Shown one piece after another: positions 20,388 to 28,607 of a stretch of DNA of 36,602 nt; the stretch's first letter is position 1; every line of letters starts with the position of its first letter. The position numbers and the translations under genes were made by a program. The notes under the pieces are model-generated. The model did no database searches. It was not told where the DNA came from and was given only the letters and a program-made list of their open reading frames with translations. The DNA comes from Gammaproteobacteria bacterium UBA1119 (GTDB taxonomy: Bacteria > Pseudomonadota > Gammaproteobacteria > Pseudomonadales > Azotimanducaceae), in contig DCBA01000078.1 in the NCBI GenBank assembly GCA_002313255.1, positions 5,897 to 42,498 on the forward strand, written 5' to 3'.

Positions 20388-20577
20388 CTAAGTCAGGAAT
20401 CAAACCGCTTTCGAGACGATCGATCATATCTTTTAACTTTAGTTTTCGCTTCTTCAACCGTTGAATCCTCATCGTGTTCGGATGATGAGTATCGATCAGG
20501 TAGTGGATTACGTCGTCGAGATCGCGATGCTCTGACTTAAGCTCTTCTAGCCACCGATTGGTCTCTTCCTCATCCAC
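20380..20577 (-). CDS. YdcH/DUF465-family small coiled-coil protein
   Basis: This highly charged 65-residue helical protein, rich in E, K, L and R, has the DUF465 pattern HRDLDDVIHYL followed by TMRIQRLKKRKLKLKDMIDRLE. It is predicted to form a two-helix or coiled-coil structure. The family's function is unknown. The start is a GTG at 20577, with no better Met upstream or downstream and a normal family length. The gene overlaps the 5'-nucleotidase by 8 bases and is divergent from the VWA gene across 96 bases. Confidence 0.8.
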   Translation of the reverse strand: MDEEETNRWLEELKSEHRDLDDVIHYLIDTHHPNTMRIQRLKKRKLKLKDMIDRLESGLIPDLDA

Positions 20578-20673
20578 TTGGAGCTATACGACTACGACCC
20601 GTTATGCGTTACGTGTCATCATAGACGAGTAACAGAAATCACTCGACACTTGTATTGTCCGGTATGGAAATCA

Positions 20674-21348
20674 ATGCCAAAACCGCCATCAATCAAGACT
20701 TCCGTGAACGCCTTTCTTCGCAGGGCCCAAGATCAGGCCATGACAAATACGACGTCGGCCCGATTGATCTTCGCCATGGATGCCACGGCGAGTCGCGAGC
20801 CGACCTGGGACTTAGCCACCAGCTTACATGCCGAACTTTTCAGCATTGCGAGTTCGACTCGTCTTGACGTTCAGTTGATTTATTACCGTGGTCTGGACGA
20901 TTTTTTCGTGTCCGGTTGGAACAAAGAACCGCGCACCCTCCTACACGAAATGCAGAACGTTCGTTGTCGGGGCGGTCGTACGCAAATCCTCAGGGTCCTC
21001 CAGCATGCCCGTCGACAAATTTCCAATGAAAAAACAGAAGCCGTTGTATTTGTGGGCGACTGCTGCGAGGAGTCACCCACCGAACTTTATGCCTGTGCGG
21101 GCGAACTTGGACTTTTCCGATTGCCTGTATTCGTCTTTCAAGAAGGATACGATCCTCACGCGAAACAGGTTTTCCAACAGATCGCGAAACGTTCTCGCGG
21201 TGCATACGCTCGCTTTGCGCCTGGATCTGCAAAGGAACTGGCTGCCTTATTAGGGGTCGCGGTCGCCTACGCCACCAAAGGAAAAGATGCCGTTTCCCAG
21301 CTCGCTACGGCAGAAGCCCGCCATCTGCTTAAACAATTGCCCCCATGA
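20674..21348 (+). CDS. VWA-domain protein of unknown function
   Basis: This 224-residue protein is a single von Willebrand A-like domain: ARLIFAMDATASREPTW (MIDAS-type D-x-T-x-S at residues 36-40), a central VQLIYYRG, CRGGRTQILRVLQHARRQ with the MIDAS threonine, then VVFVGDCCEE, LPVFVFQEGYDP and a final RFAPGSAKELAALL. I recognise it as a family common in alphaproteobacteria, where it is followed by a J-domain gene as here. It has no signal peptide or membrane segment. The ATG at 20674 is preceded by GGAAA. The frame is open to 20578, but the added residues show no similarity. Its stop overlaps the next ATG as ATGA, so the two are coupled. The molecular role is unknown. Confidence 0.8.
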   Translation: MPKPPSIKTSVNAFLRRAQDQAMTNTTSARLIFAMDATASREPTWDLATSLHAELFSIASSTRLDVQLIYYRGLDDFFVSGWNKEPRTLLHEMQNVRCRGGRTQILRVLQHARRQISNEKTEAVVFVGDCCEESPTELYACAGELGLFRLPVFVFQEGYDPHAKQVFQQIAKRSRGAYARFAPGSAKELAALLGVAVAYATKGKDAVSQLATAEARHLLKQLPP

Positions 21349-22070
21349 CTCTATTAGTGATTGCGGCCCTTCTCGCGACGATCGCATTCGTGTTTCTGAT
21401 GCAGTCGTTATGGGCCCGTAAACAACCTAAAAATCTGTCGACTAAGATTCTAGCGTCCGCCGTCACTCTCTTAATGGCCCTAGCCGTCCTCGCCGCTAGC
21501 GGTAGGATGCACTGGATCGCAGCCGTCGGTACCGCGGTCCTCCCATTTCTTCGTCGCGGTTTCTCGCTCCTCCGCTACCTGCCTTATCTTACACGTCTCA
21601 TGTCCATGTGGCCGACCGCACACGCCAACTCCAATTCATCTGGTTCACAACAAACCGAAACAAGCACCCGGGAGCTTCGGATGCGTTTGGACCACGAATC
21701 TGGCGACATATACGGGGAGGTACTCGTAGGACGCTACGAGGGACGTGCGCTCTCAGACCTATCTCCCACCGAAATCAAAGAGCTCTACCTCGCTCTTAAG
21801 GAAACCGAGTCAAGACGACTCCTGGAAGCTTATGCCGATCGGTACCATCCAAAAATATTGGACCCTAAGGCCGAGGATTCTAACGCTGTCTCGCCGGAGA
21901 TGACGCGTGGGCGAGCGCTCAAAGTTCTTGGACTGTCTACTGGCGCGACAAAAGACGAGATTGTAGTGGCCCATCGACGCCTGATCCAACGCATGCACCC
22001 TGATCGTGGAGGTTCCAATTTTCTTGCCGCCGAACTCAACGCCGCAAAGAAATGCTTGATGGAGGGATAA
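21345..22070 (+). CDS. Membrane-anchored J-domain protein
   Basis: The 241-residue protein has an N-terminal transmembrane helix (about residues 1-21), a second hydrophobic stretch (about 36-66), a linker, and a C-terminal J domain (about 190-241) with the HPD motif at residues 218-220 (RMHPDRGG). HPD stimulates DnaK ATPase, so this is a membrane-tethered Hsp70 co-chaperone or recruiter. There is no zinc-finger or Gly/Phe region, so it is not canonical DnaJ. DjlA-like or TIM14-like J proteins are the nearest ideas. The gene is coupled to the VWA gene by an ATGA overlap, which suggests that the two proteins act together. The client is unknown. Confidence 0.83.
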   Translation: MTLLVIAALLATIAFVFLMQSLWARKQPKNLSTKILASAVTLLMALAVLAASGRMHWIAAVGTAVLPFLRRGFSLLRYLPYLTRLMSMWPTAHANSNSSGSQQTETSTRELRMRLDHESGDIYGEVLVGRYEGRALSDLSPTEIKELYLALKETESRRLLEAYADRYHPKILDPKAEDSNAVSPEMTRGRALKVLGLSTGATKDEIVVAHRRLIQRMHPDRGGSNFLAAELNAAKKCLMEG

Positions 22071-22164
22071 TGTCGACGTCGCGTGGCATGCGCGCAACGT
22101 ACGTTCGGCGACACCCGTCTTTTTTAACGGTCGTCCGGACAGATGTCCGTGTAGAATTCTTCGT
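22071..22164 (+). promoter_or_regulatory. Short gap with palindromes, T-run and candidate -10 for the AddB-like gene
   Basis: The 94-base gap holds the perfect palindrome AACGTACGTT (22096-22105), a T6 run (22120-22125), an inverted repeat CGGACA-GA-TGTCCG (22136-22149) and TAGAAT (22152-22157, five of six matches to -10). Transcription from it would start at about 22164, next to the GTG at 22165, implying a leaderless mRNA. A -35 is not obvious, so an activator binding the repeat is possible. Confidence 0.35.
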
Positions 22165-24699
22165 GTGCGCGATCCACTGATTCCTCTCGACCCGGAACTT
22201 CTTTCTGCCCTAAGCGAAGATCAAGTCGTTACCGCGAACGAGCGCCAAGCCCGCGAACTCAAGTACGCGTTCGACCATCACCAGAAGCAGCTCGGGGTAA
22301 TAGCTTGGCCGACGGCTAACGTCGTATCCATCGACCATTGGCTTCAAAAAAACTACGCCTCGCTATATCGTGAAGACGAGTCCGATAGTCCGCTGACGGT
22401 CGTGTCGCCACAAAGTCTATTGCTAGCAGCGAAGCTGACCGCACCGGACAACGACATCGAAACCCACACATCGCTTTTTCTTGACGCGTGGCACCACTAT
22501 TGGCTTTGGCAAATCCAACCCGCCGACCTGGACACAACGGACAACGGTAGACTGTTCCACCGTTGGATCAACAATCTATCCGAATTCCTGAAGCGTCGAG
22601 ACACGATCTCAGAGGTCCAGTTGTACCGGTTGCTTGAAGACGCTGCGCAGGCGGGAAATTTTATACCGACAACCGTACATTCATTCGGACTGGATGACAG
22701 AGCACCAGCGCAGGAAACACTGTTCAATGCCCTGGTCACGTCCGGATGCCCCGTGCAACACCACGCCAGCCTAGAAAATACGGAAGCTCAACCAGCGCTA
22801 ACAAGTTTTGAAACGTCGAACCAAGAACGCGCCGCGTTTGCCGTCTGGTCGAGGGAAATTCTATCAGCTCAACCCAACGCTCGGATCGCCATCGTCGTCG
22901 CAGACTTGACGCGCGAATACACCGCTATACGCCGGCAGTTCGAAGCCGTATTCCCAGATGTCGGTGAGCTCGTCCAAATCGTAAACATTGGAAGCGGCTT
23001 GCGATTAAGCGACGAACCGGTGTGTCGCGACGCTCTCGATTTATTCCGATGGACTATTCAACCCTTGAGCTTCCTTCTCATAGAACAACTCCGACGCTCG
23101 GCGTACTTGCCATCAATCAACACCACCGAAGGACTCGCCTCTTGGCTCCCCCACCGGCTCGATCTCCCGGACTTTGCGCACCGCGTAAAACTTCCGTGGA
23201 GCGAACGCATGCACGCTTCGTTTAAGACGCCTGCATGGAGTTCACCAAGGACGTGGGCTGAGAAGGCACGAACTATCCTCGACATTGCCGGATGGCCCGG
23301 CGATGAGCCCGACTCGAACGATTTTCAAGCCGCGCAAACGCTGTCAGAGATCCTCGACACGTTAACTTCAAGCACGCAGTTTGGTGATATGTCCTGGTCG
23401 GAAGCTGTCCGATCTATTTGTTTCCTGGCAGATCATCAACGCTTTGCGGCGCAGTCGCCACCCGCTCATATCCAAGTGTTAAGCCAAGGAGAAGCTGACG
23501 GACTTAGATTCGATGCACTATGGGTCGCGAACGCCAGCGATACGAATTGGCCGGGACCGTTCCGCCCCAACCCTTTTATCCCAATATCAATACAACGAGC
23601 TGCTGGGATACCCTCGGCGTCGCATAGTCAACGGCTTCGCAAAGCCCAAGAACGAACCCATTCGTGGCTATCGTCCGCACCTCAAGTCGTATTTAGCTAC
23701 GCGCGGGCCGATGGTGATTCCGTCTGTGCTCCTAGTGGCTTACTCCCAGTTCTAACTGAATCCACGTTAAGTCAGATCCTACGAACACCGACCCTCGCCG
23801 CCCATGGACACATCTGGGCCCAACGGCAATCGTGCCACGCCGTCGAAGTGCTACAAGACGAGGCAGGATCAACCGTTCCATCGGATCGGCTAACCTACGG
23901 TGGTAGCGCTGTACTGCGTGACCAATCTCTATGTCCTTTTAAAGGTTGGGCCCGGCATCGGCTCGAGCTGTCCGACCCACGTGTTCCACATCGATTTCCA
24001 GACGCTTTAGACCGTGGTTCCTTGATACACGACGTTTTACATGCAGCTCTCGACTCCTGCAAAGGCCGAGAAGATGTCATCGAAATCGAACCAGCAAGGC
24101 TTCACGAAATCATTGATCGTGCACTGACGAAATTTAGGCCGAATCTTTCGCAAGCCGTACTCGAACACGAACACCGGCGCATTCGCGAAATTCTTACGCA
24201 CTGGTTAGATTTTGAGAAAACGAGATCGCCCTACCAAGTCGTCTCCGTTGAAACCGACAAAAGCGTTCGGATCGGCCAGTTACAACTTGATCTTCGTCTA
24301 GATCGCATCGACCAAATGGAAGACGGTAGTCAACTCGTTATCGACTACAAAAGTGGTACCGCAACCACCGCAGGTTGGCGTCTACCACGTCTTTCGGACC
24401 CGCAACTCCCGCTGTACGCATCGACCGTTGACAATGCCTCGGGCATCGCGCTGATGCAGATATCGGAAGAACGCTCCACCTTAATCGGTGTCGGAGAGCA
24501 CGAAATCCACGGTTTATCGAATAGTCAGGATTTTGGTTTTGAAACCTTCAAGGACCTGGCCAACGCGTGGAATAGTTACCTTGAAGATACCGCAACATCG
24601 TTCGTCAATGGCTACGCCGCCGTCGACCCCATCGATAAAACGATTTGCCGCCGTTGTCATCTCCAAGGTCTGTGTCGGGTATTTGATGGCAACAATTAG
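22165..24699 (+). CDS. AddB-like PD-(D/E)XK nuclease, probable DNA repair protein
   Basis: This 844-residue protein matches the proteobacterial 'probable DNA repair protein' family that partners UvrD-type helicases, like AddB of AddAB. It has no Walker A motif in its N-terminal half (it starts VVTANERQARELK), so it lacks ATPase activity there. The C-terminus is a RecB-like nuclease with LIHDVLHA, LRLDRID, IDYKSG (Asp727, Lys729) and a Q-L-P-L-Y motif. Four cysteines (590, 828, 831 and 837, with spacing C-x2-C-x5-C at the end) fit the AddB iron-sulfur staple. The start is a GTG at 22165 with no Shine-Dalgarno. It overlaps the helicase gene by 14 bases. Confidence 0.85.
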   Translation: MRDPLIPLDPELLSALSEDQVVTANERQARELKYAFDHHQKQLGVIAWPTANVVSIDHWLQKNYASLYREDESDSPLTVVSPQSLLLAAKLTAPDNDIETHTSLFLDAWHHYWLWQIQPADLDTTDNGRLFHRWINNLSEFLKRRDTISEVQLYRLLEDAAQAGNFIPTTVHSFGLDDRAPAQETLFNALVTSGCPVQHHASLENTEAQPALTSFETSNQERAAFAVWSREILSAQPNARIAIVVADLTREYTAIRRQFEAVFPDVGELVQIVNIGSGLRLSDEPVCRDALDLFRWTIQPLSFLLIEQLRRSAYLPSINTTEGLASWLPHRLDLPDFAHRVKLPWSERMHASFKTPAWSSPRTWAEKARTILDIAGWPGDEPDSNDFQAAQTLSEILDTLTSSTQFGDMSWSEAVRSICFLADHQRFAAQSPPAHIQVLSQGEADGLRFDALWVANASDTNWPGPFRPNPFIPISIQRAAGIPSASHSQRLRKAQERTHSWLSSAPQVVFSYARADGDSVCAPSGLLPVLTESTLSQILRTPTLAAHGHIWAQRQSCHAVEVLQDEAGSTVPSDRLTYGGSAVLRDQSLCPFKGWARHRLELSDPRVPHRFPDALDRGSLIHDVLHAALDSCKGREDVIEIEPARLHEIIDRALTKFRPNLSQAVLEHEHRRIREILTHWLDFEKTRSPYQVVSVETDKSVRIGQLQLDLRLDRIDQMEDGSQLVIDYKSGTATTAGWRLPRLSDPQLPLYASTVDNASGIALMQISEERSTLIGVGEHEIHGLSNSQDFGFETFKDLANAWNSYLEDTATSFVNGYAAVDPIDKTICRRCHLQGLCRVFDGNN

Positions 24700-27600
24700 T
24701 CACGATAACGATGACAACGCGCGGACACTCGCTATCGATCCCGAGCGTTCGGTCATTGTCCAAGCCCCAGCCGGCTCTGGTAAAACGACCCTTTTAGTGA
24801 ATCGTTACTTAAAACTGCTCGGACGAGTTGAAGAGCCGGAACACGTTCTCGCAATCACTTTCACGCGTAAAGCCGCGGCCGAGATGCGACAACGAGTGAT
24901 TGAACAACTACGAAGTAAAACAGCGGTCGCCAAGCCCGCACACACACGCGCCTCTGAACGTGACTGGCATCTCCTCGATAACCCACAACGCTTACGGATC
25001 CAGACGATCGATAGCTTTGCCCTGGGCATTCTTCAACAGCAGCCCTTCTCCACCCGATTCGGTCATGATTATCGGTTCGCTGAAGATGCACGTTGGCTTT
25101 ATCGGGAAGCGGCCGATCGGTTACTCGAGAAAACAAACGATAAAGACCCTTTAAACGCAGACATTAGTCGCTTTGTTGCCCTGGTCGGGAATGATTTCGA
25201 CCTTGCACGAAATCTAATCGCAGACATGCTGGGTCGACGAGATCAGTGGCTCGATCCCGTATCTAACGTGGCTCGAGAAACGGTCACCGACGATCCGGGT
25301 CAATTCATTCAGCTCATCGAGTCGGCACTCAAAAGCATCGTAGATAGAACCACGAATATGCTTGCCGCCTCCATTCCGCAATCATTGTTCGACGAGATCA
25401 AAGAGCTATGCGCTTTTTCCGCATACAACCTCCAGCAACCTTTTTCTCACCTGTCAGAATTTCGCGACTGGCGTTTTTTTTCCCGTATAGCGACCACGAA
25501 GAACCGCTCGTTTCGTCAGCGCATCACGGTACGTGAAGGATTTCCAGCCAAAGCACGATCCGAAAAAGCGCGTTTCACCGACGCAATGCGATCGTTAGCG
25601 AGCCTCGGCCTCACGAAAACCATCGCGAACCTTCAACACATCCCGGTCGAAAAAACACCGGTAGAAGAACGCGAGAAACTCATCACTTTTTCAATCGTTC
25701 TTACCCTGGGTGCAGTCGAACTTATCGAAGTCTTCCGGCTTCACCAACTCGTCGACTTCTCTGAAATAACTATTTCCGCCCGGAACGCGCTATCCCGCGA
25801 CGAGACCCCGACCGATCTAGCGCTGATGCTCGACTACCGGACATCACACATCCTCGTCGACGAATTCCAAGATACCTCCCTAGCTCAATACAAATTGCTT
25901 ACGAGTCTCGTACAAAGCTGGCAACCGGGTGATGGCAATACGTTCTTCGCCGTCGGAGATCCGATGCAATCGATCTATCGTTTCCGTGACGCCGACGTAG
26001 ATCTTTATCAGACGACGTTTAGCGAGGGGTTGCCTTCAATCCCCTTAGAAGCCGTGAAACTTAAGAGCAACTTTCGTTCTGCTGCCTCGCTTGTCGCGTG
26101 GTCAAACGATATATTCGGTACACTTTTTGCGTCCCCCAACGACGCACTGACCGGTGCCGTAACATTTAACCCGGCGATCGCCGCGCGAAAAGAATCGGGG
26201 CGCATCCAAGCATTTGCTGCCGACGATCCCGAGAAGGAAGCCAAAAGCATCGCAGATCGCGTTGACGCGATACGGTCGAATCACCCAAACGACACCATCG
26301 CCATCCTAGTACGCAGTCGCAACGTCCTCCCGTCAATTATCAACGCGCTGCAAGAATCTAAACTTCGGTGGCGCGGTATCGATCTTGAGCCATTAGCAAA
26401 TGTACCCGTCGTCAGAGACCTCTATGCCATCACACTGGCATTAATGGACGATCGTAATCGACTCGCCTGGTTATCGATTTTGCGATCGCCTTTGGTCGGA
26501 ATCAAATTGCGGGATCTAGAGGTCATCGCGCGCCACCAGTCCGTGGGCAACATGCTCGCGGACACAGAGCCAAGCATCGACGCGCGCGCGAGATTGGACC
26601 TAGTTGCACAAGCCCGGGAAATCGCGACACTTGGTCATTCGATTCGATCCAGGGTCGAACGTTTTTGGCTTGCCATGGGTGGCGCTGACGCCTACACCGA
26701 CTCAGACGGAGCAACAGCGTCCCTCGATTCCGCCGATCACTACCTAGAAGCCCTGGAAAATCAACCGACCAATCGTATTTTCGCGGACCAATTGCTCGAG
26801 CAAACTCAACGATTATTTGCCTCGACATCGATTGATCCAGTGGACGTCGAGATCATGACCATTCATCGAGCCAAAGGTCTGGAGTTTAATCACATCATTA
26901 TTCCAGGACTTGATAGAGGGACGCAGTCGAACATAAGGCCCATGCTGCTTTGGCGGCCCGAAGCTAATTCATTGCTGATGGCAACGCGCGATGATTCCAA
27001 GACAAACTCGCTATACAACTGGCTGCGATACGAGGAAGCGGAAAAGGATTCAGAAGAACTGAAACGCCTTTTGTACGTTGCAGCGACACGGGCAAAGGAT
27101 TCGTTATCGCTATACGGCTGCCAAATCAAAGATTCCAACCCACCCCGCGGTTCCTTTTTAGCGTTACTACAGCCCTTGATTTCTCTTCAACCCATTGACC
27201 AAGCGATCCCGAGATCAACAAAAACCAGACCCCCGTCTCGACCGCCGTTGAAACGGCTAAAATCCTGTTACACCTGGCACAAGCCCATGGCACCTCCGTT
27301 AGCCCCATCCTCTTTCCACACGTTACCCTCAATAAACGTGTCTACTCCCATCGCCGATCGAAAAGAAGTCGCACTCGGCAATGTTGTACACGACGAACTT
27401 CGGTTACTCGCCGGGTCGAGCCACGCCAATCCTGGCAATCTAGATCCCTGGCACCAAAGATTGATTCATCTAGGACTATACAAATCTGAAGCGGATTGGG
27501 TCATAGAAAACGCTCATAAACAAATTAGTTCAGTTCTTGCGGACGACACTGGTTTATGGATCTTGAATTCCAACCATATGGAGAACCATACCGAGTGGAT

Positions 27601-27871
27601 GTTGACCACGTATCAAGACTCTCAATTTACGAATGTTGCGATTGATCGATCGTTCATCGACTTGAGCGGCGATCGGTGGCTAATCGACTACAAAACGGCT
27701 GTACCCGACGTACCAATCGTTGTCTTCATCGAAAATCAAGTCGCCCGATACGCTAACCAGTTGCGCCGATACGCTCGTATAGTCGAGTCACTGGATCAGC
27801 GAGTCATTCGAAAGGCGCTTTACTTAACCGCTATACCACAACTGGTTGAAATCTCGGATAACGGCGATTAA
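24686..27871 (+). CDS. AddA-like UvrD-family helicase-nuclease
   Basis: This 1061-residue SF1A helicase with a C-terminal nuclease is the expected partner of the preceding AddB-like protein for double-strand-end resection. Motif I is APAGSGKT (residues 27-34), motif Ia is ITFTRKAAAEMRQR, motif II is VDEFQDTS (about 391-398), motif III is GDPMQSIYRFRDADV, motif V is TIHRAKGLEF and motif VI is YVAATRAKDSL. The nuclease has VVHDEL and IDYKT (Asp1001, Lys1003). The ATG at 24686 gives a normal N-terminus about 25 residues before motif I. The frame is open to 24488 but overlaps the AddB-like gene. It ends 5 bases from nfuA (convergent). Confidence 0.88.
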   Translation: MATISHDNDDNARTLAIDPERSVIVQAPAGSGKTTLLVNRYLKLLGRVEEPEHVLAITFTRKAAAEMRQRVIEQLRSKTAVAKPAHTRASERDWHLLDNPQRLRIQTIDSFALGILQQQPFSTRFGHDYRFAEDARWLYREAADRLLEKTNDKDPLNADISRFVALVGNDFDLARNLIADMLGRRDQWLDPVSNVARETVTDDPGQFIQLIESALKSIVDRTTNMLAASIPQSLFDEIKELCAFSAYNLQQPFSHLSEFRDWRFFSRIATTKNRSFRQRITVREGFPAKARSEKARFTDAMRSLASLGLTKTIANLQHIPVEKTPVEEREKLITFSIVLTLGAVELIEVFRLHQLVDFSEITISARNALSRDETPTDLALMLDYRTSHILVDEFQDTSLAQYKLLTSLVQSWQPGDGNTFFAVGDPMQSIYRFRDADVDLYQTTFSEGLPSIPLEAVKLKSNFRSAASLVAWSNDIFGTLFASPNDALTGAVTFNPAIAARKESGRIQAFAADDPEKEAKSIADRVDAIRSNHPNDTIAILVRSRNVLPSIINALQESKLRWRGIDLEPLANVPVVRDLYAITLALMDDRNRLAWLSILRSPLVGIKLRDLEVIARHQSVGNMLADTEPSIDARARLDLVAQAREIATLGHSIRSRVERFWLAMGGADAYTDSDGATASLDSADHYLEALENQPTNRIFADQLLEQTQRLFASTSIDPVDVEIMTIHRAKGLEFNHIIIPGLDRGTQSNIRPMLLWRPEANSLLMATRDDSKTNSLYNWLRYEEAEKDSEELKRLLYVAATRAKDSLSLYGCQIKDSNPPRGSFLALLQPLISLQPIDQAIPRSTKTRPPSRPPLKRLKSCYTWHKPMAPPLAPSSFHTLPSINVSTPIADRKEVALGNVVHDELRLLAGSSHANPGNLDPWHQRLIHLGLYKSEADWVIENAHKQISSVLADDTGLWILNSNHMENHTEWMLTTYQDSQFTNVAIDRSFIDLSGDRWLIDYKTAVPDVPIVVFIENQVARYANQLRRYARIVESLDQRVIRKALYLTAIPQLVEISDNGD

Positions 27872-27876
27872 TTGGA

Positions 27877-28455
27877 CTATTGATAGTACGCGTTGTCGGT
27901 CACCGTGTGGTCAGTCACATCGCGAACAGCGGCTAAGTCTGGTACCTGCTCCAGTAACGTCGTTTCCACGCCTTGTTTCAGTGTGATGTCGACGGCGGCG
28001 CATCCCTGGCATCCACCACCGAATTCGAGAACGGCGGTACTATCTTCCACGATCTCCACAAGCGAGACGACGCCACCATGGGCCGCCAATCCAGGATTGA
28101 TCTCGTTGTACAGAACGTAATTAATCCGGTCTTCCAACGGCGAATCGGGACCCACGTTCGGAATCCTGGCATTAGGCGCTTTGATGGTTAATTGCCCGCC
28201 CATGCGGTCTTCCTGAAAATCCACCGTAGCGTCCACAAGATACGGCTTACTTTTCTCTTCGAACCACGCCGTGAATCCTTCATATTCAATCGGCATATCA
28301 TTCTCTTGTTCTTCACCAACGCGGCAATAAGCGATGCAGGTTTCCGCGTTAGCGGTCCCAGGCTGAGCGACGAAAACACGGATGCCGCAAACGTCGTCCT
28401 GCTTCGATAGCAGCTCGCAAAGGTATTTTTGTGCCTCCGAAGAAATTTCTACCAT
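27877..28455 (-). CDS. nfuA: Iron-sulfur cluster carrier NfuA
   Basis: NfuA receives and delivers [4Fe-4S] clusters to enzymes such as aconitase and lipoate synthase. The 192-residue protein starts [12 protein letters not shown], an A-type-like N-terminal domain that has lost its cluster cysteines. It then has the C-terminal Nfu domain with [17 protein letters not shown], whose C-x2-C pair falls at residues 149 and 152, as in E. coli NfuA. The ATG at 28455 was chosen over the TTG at 28464 by similarity. It is divergent from metH. Several Fe-S clients lie nearby (cysI, cysH, the AddB-like protein). Confidence 0.95.
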   Translation of the reverse strand: MVEISSEAQKYLCELLSKQDDVCGIRVFVAQPGTANAETCIAYCRVGEEQENDMPIEYEGFTAWFEEKSKPYLVDATVDFQEDRMGGQLTIKAPNARIPNVGPDSPLEDRINYVLYNEINPGLAAHGGVVSLVEIVEDSTAVLEFGGGCQGCAAVDITLKQGVETTLLEQVPDLAAVRDVTDHTVTDNAYYQ

Positions 28456-28484
28456 GCCGCCCAATCCCGACCAAAATACTCAGG

Positions 28485-28490
28485 TATAAT
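28485..28490 (+). promoter_or_regulatory. Candidate -10 box for metH
   Basis: A perfect TATAAT lies 118 bases before the metH ATG, without a recognisable -35 at 16-18 bases. It predicts a leader of about 110 bases. I did not find features of a cobalamin or SAM riboswitch in that leader. Confidence 0.3.
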
Positions 28491-28607
28491 AATCGAATCG
28501 GCGGCCACACTCTATATGACATCCGCTCACGGTTTCCGACCCAAAACCTCAACCTAGATCCAAAACATTTATTCTAGTATTGCAACGCCGAATTTAGCCT
28601 GCTCATT

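Noticed and set aside
24488..24685. 66-residue N-terminal extension of the AddA-like helicase
   Set aside because: It lies wholly inside the AddB-like gene in another frame and lacks family similarity; the ATG at 24686 gives a normal N-terminus.
20674..27871. Phage-defence island made of VWA, J-domain and nuclease-helicase genes
   Set aside because: No integrase, toxin or composition shift is seen, the AddAB-like family is a housekeeping repair pair, and the 94-base gap with a T-run separates it from the VWA/J-domain couplet.
28465..28607. Cobalamin or SAM riboswitch before metH
   Set aside because: The 152-base nfuA-metH gap lacks the B12-box type consensus and the compact SAM-aptamer stems; nothing beyond a -10 candidate is visible.
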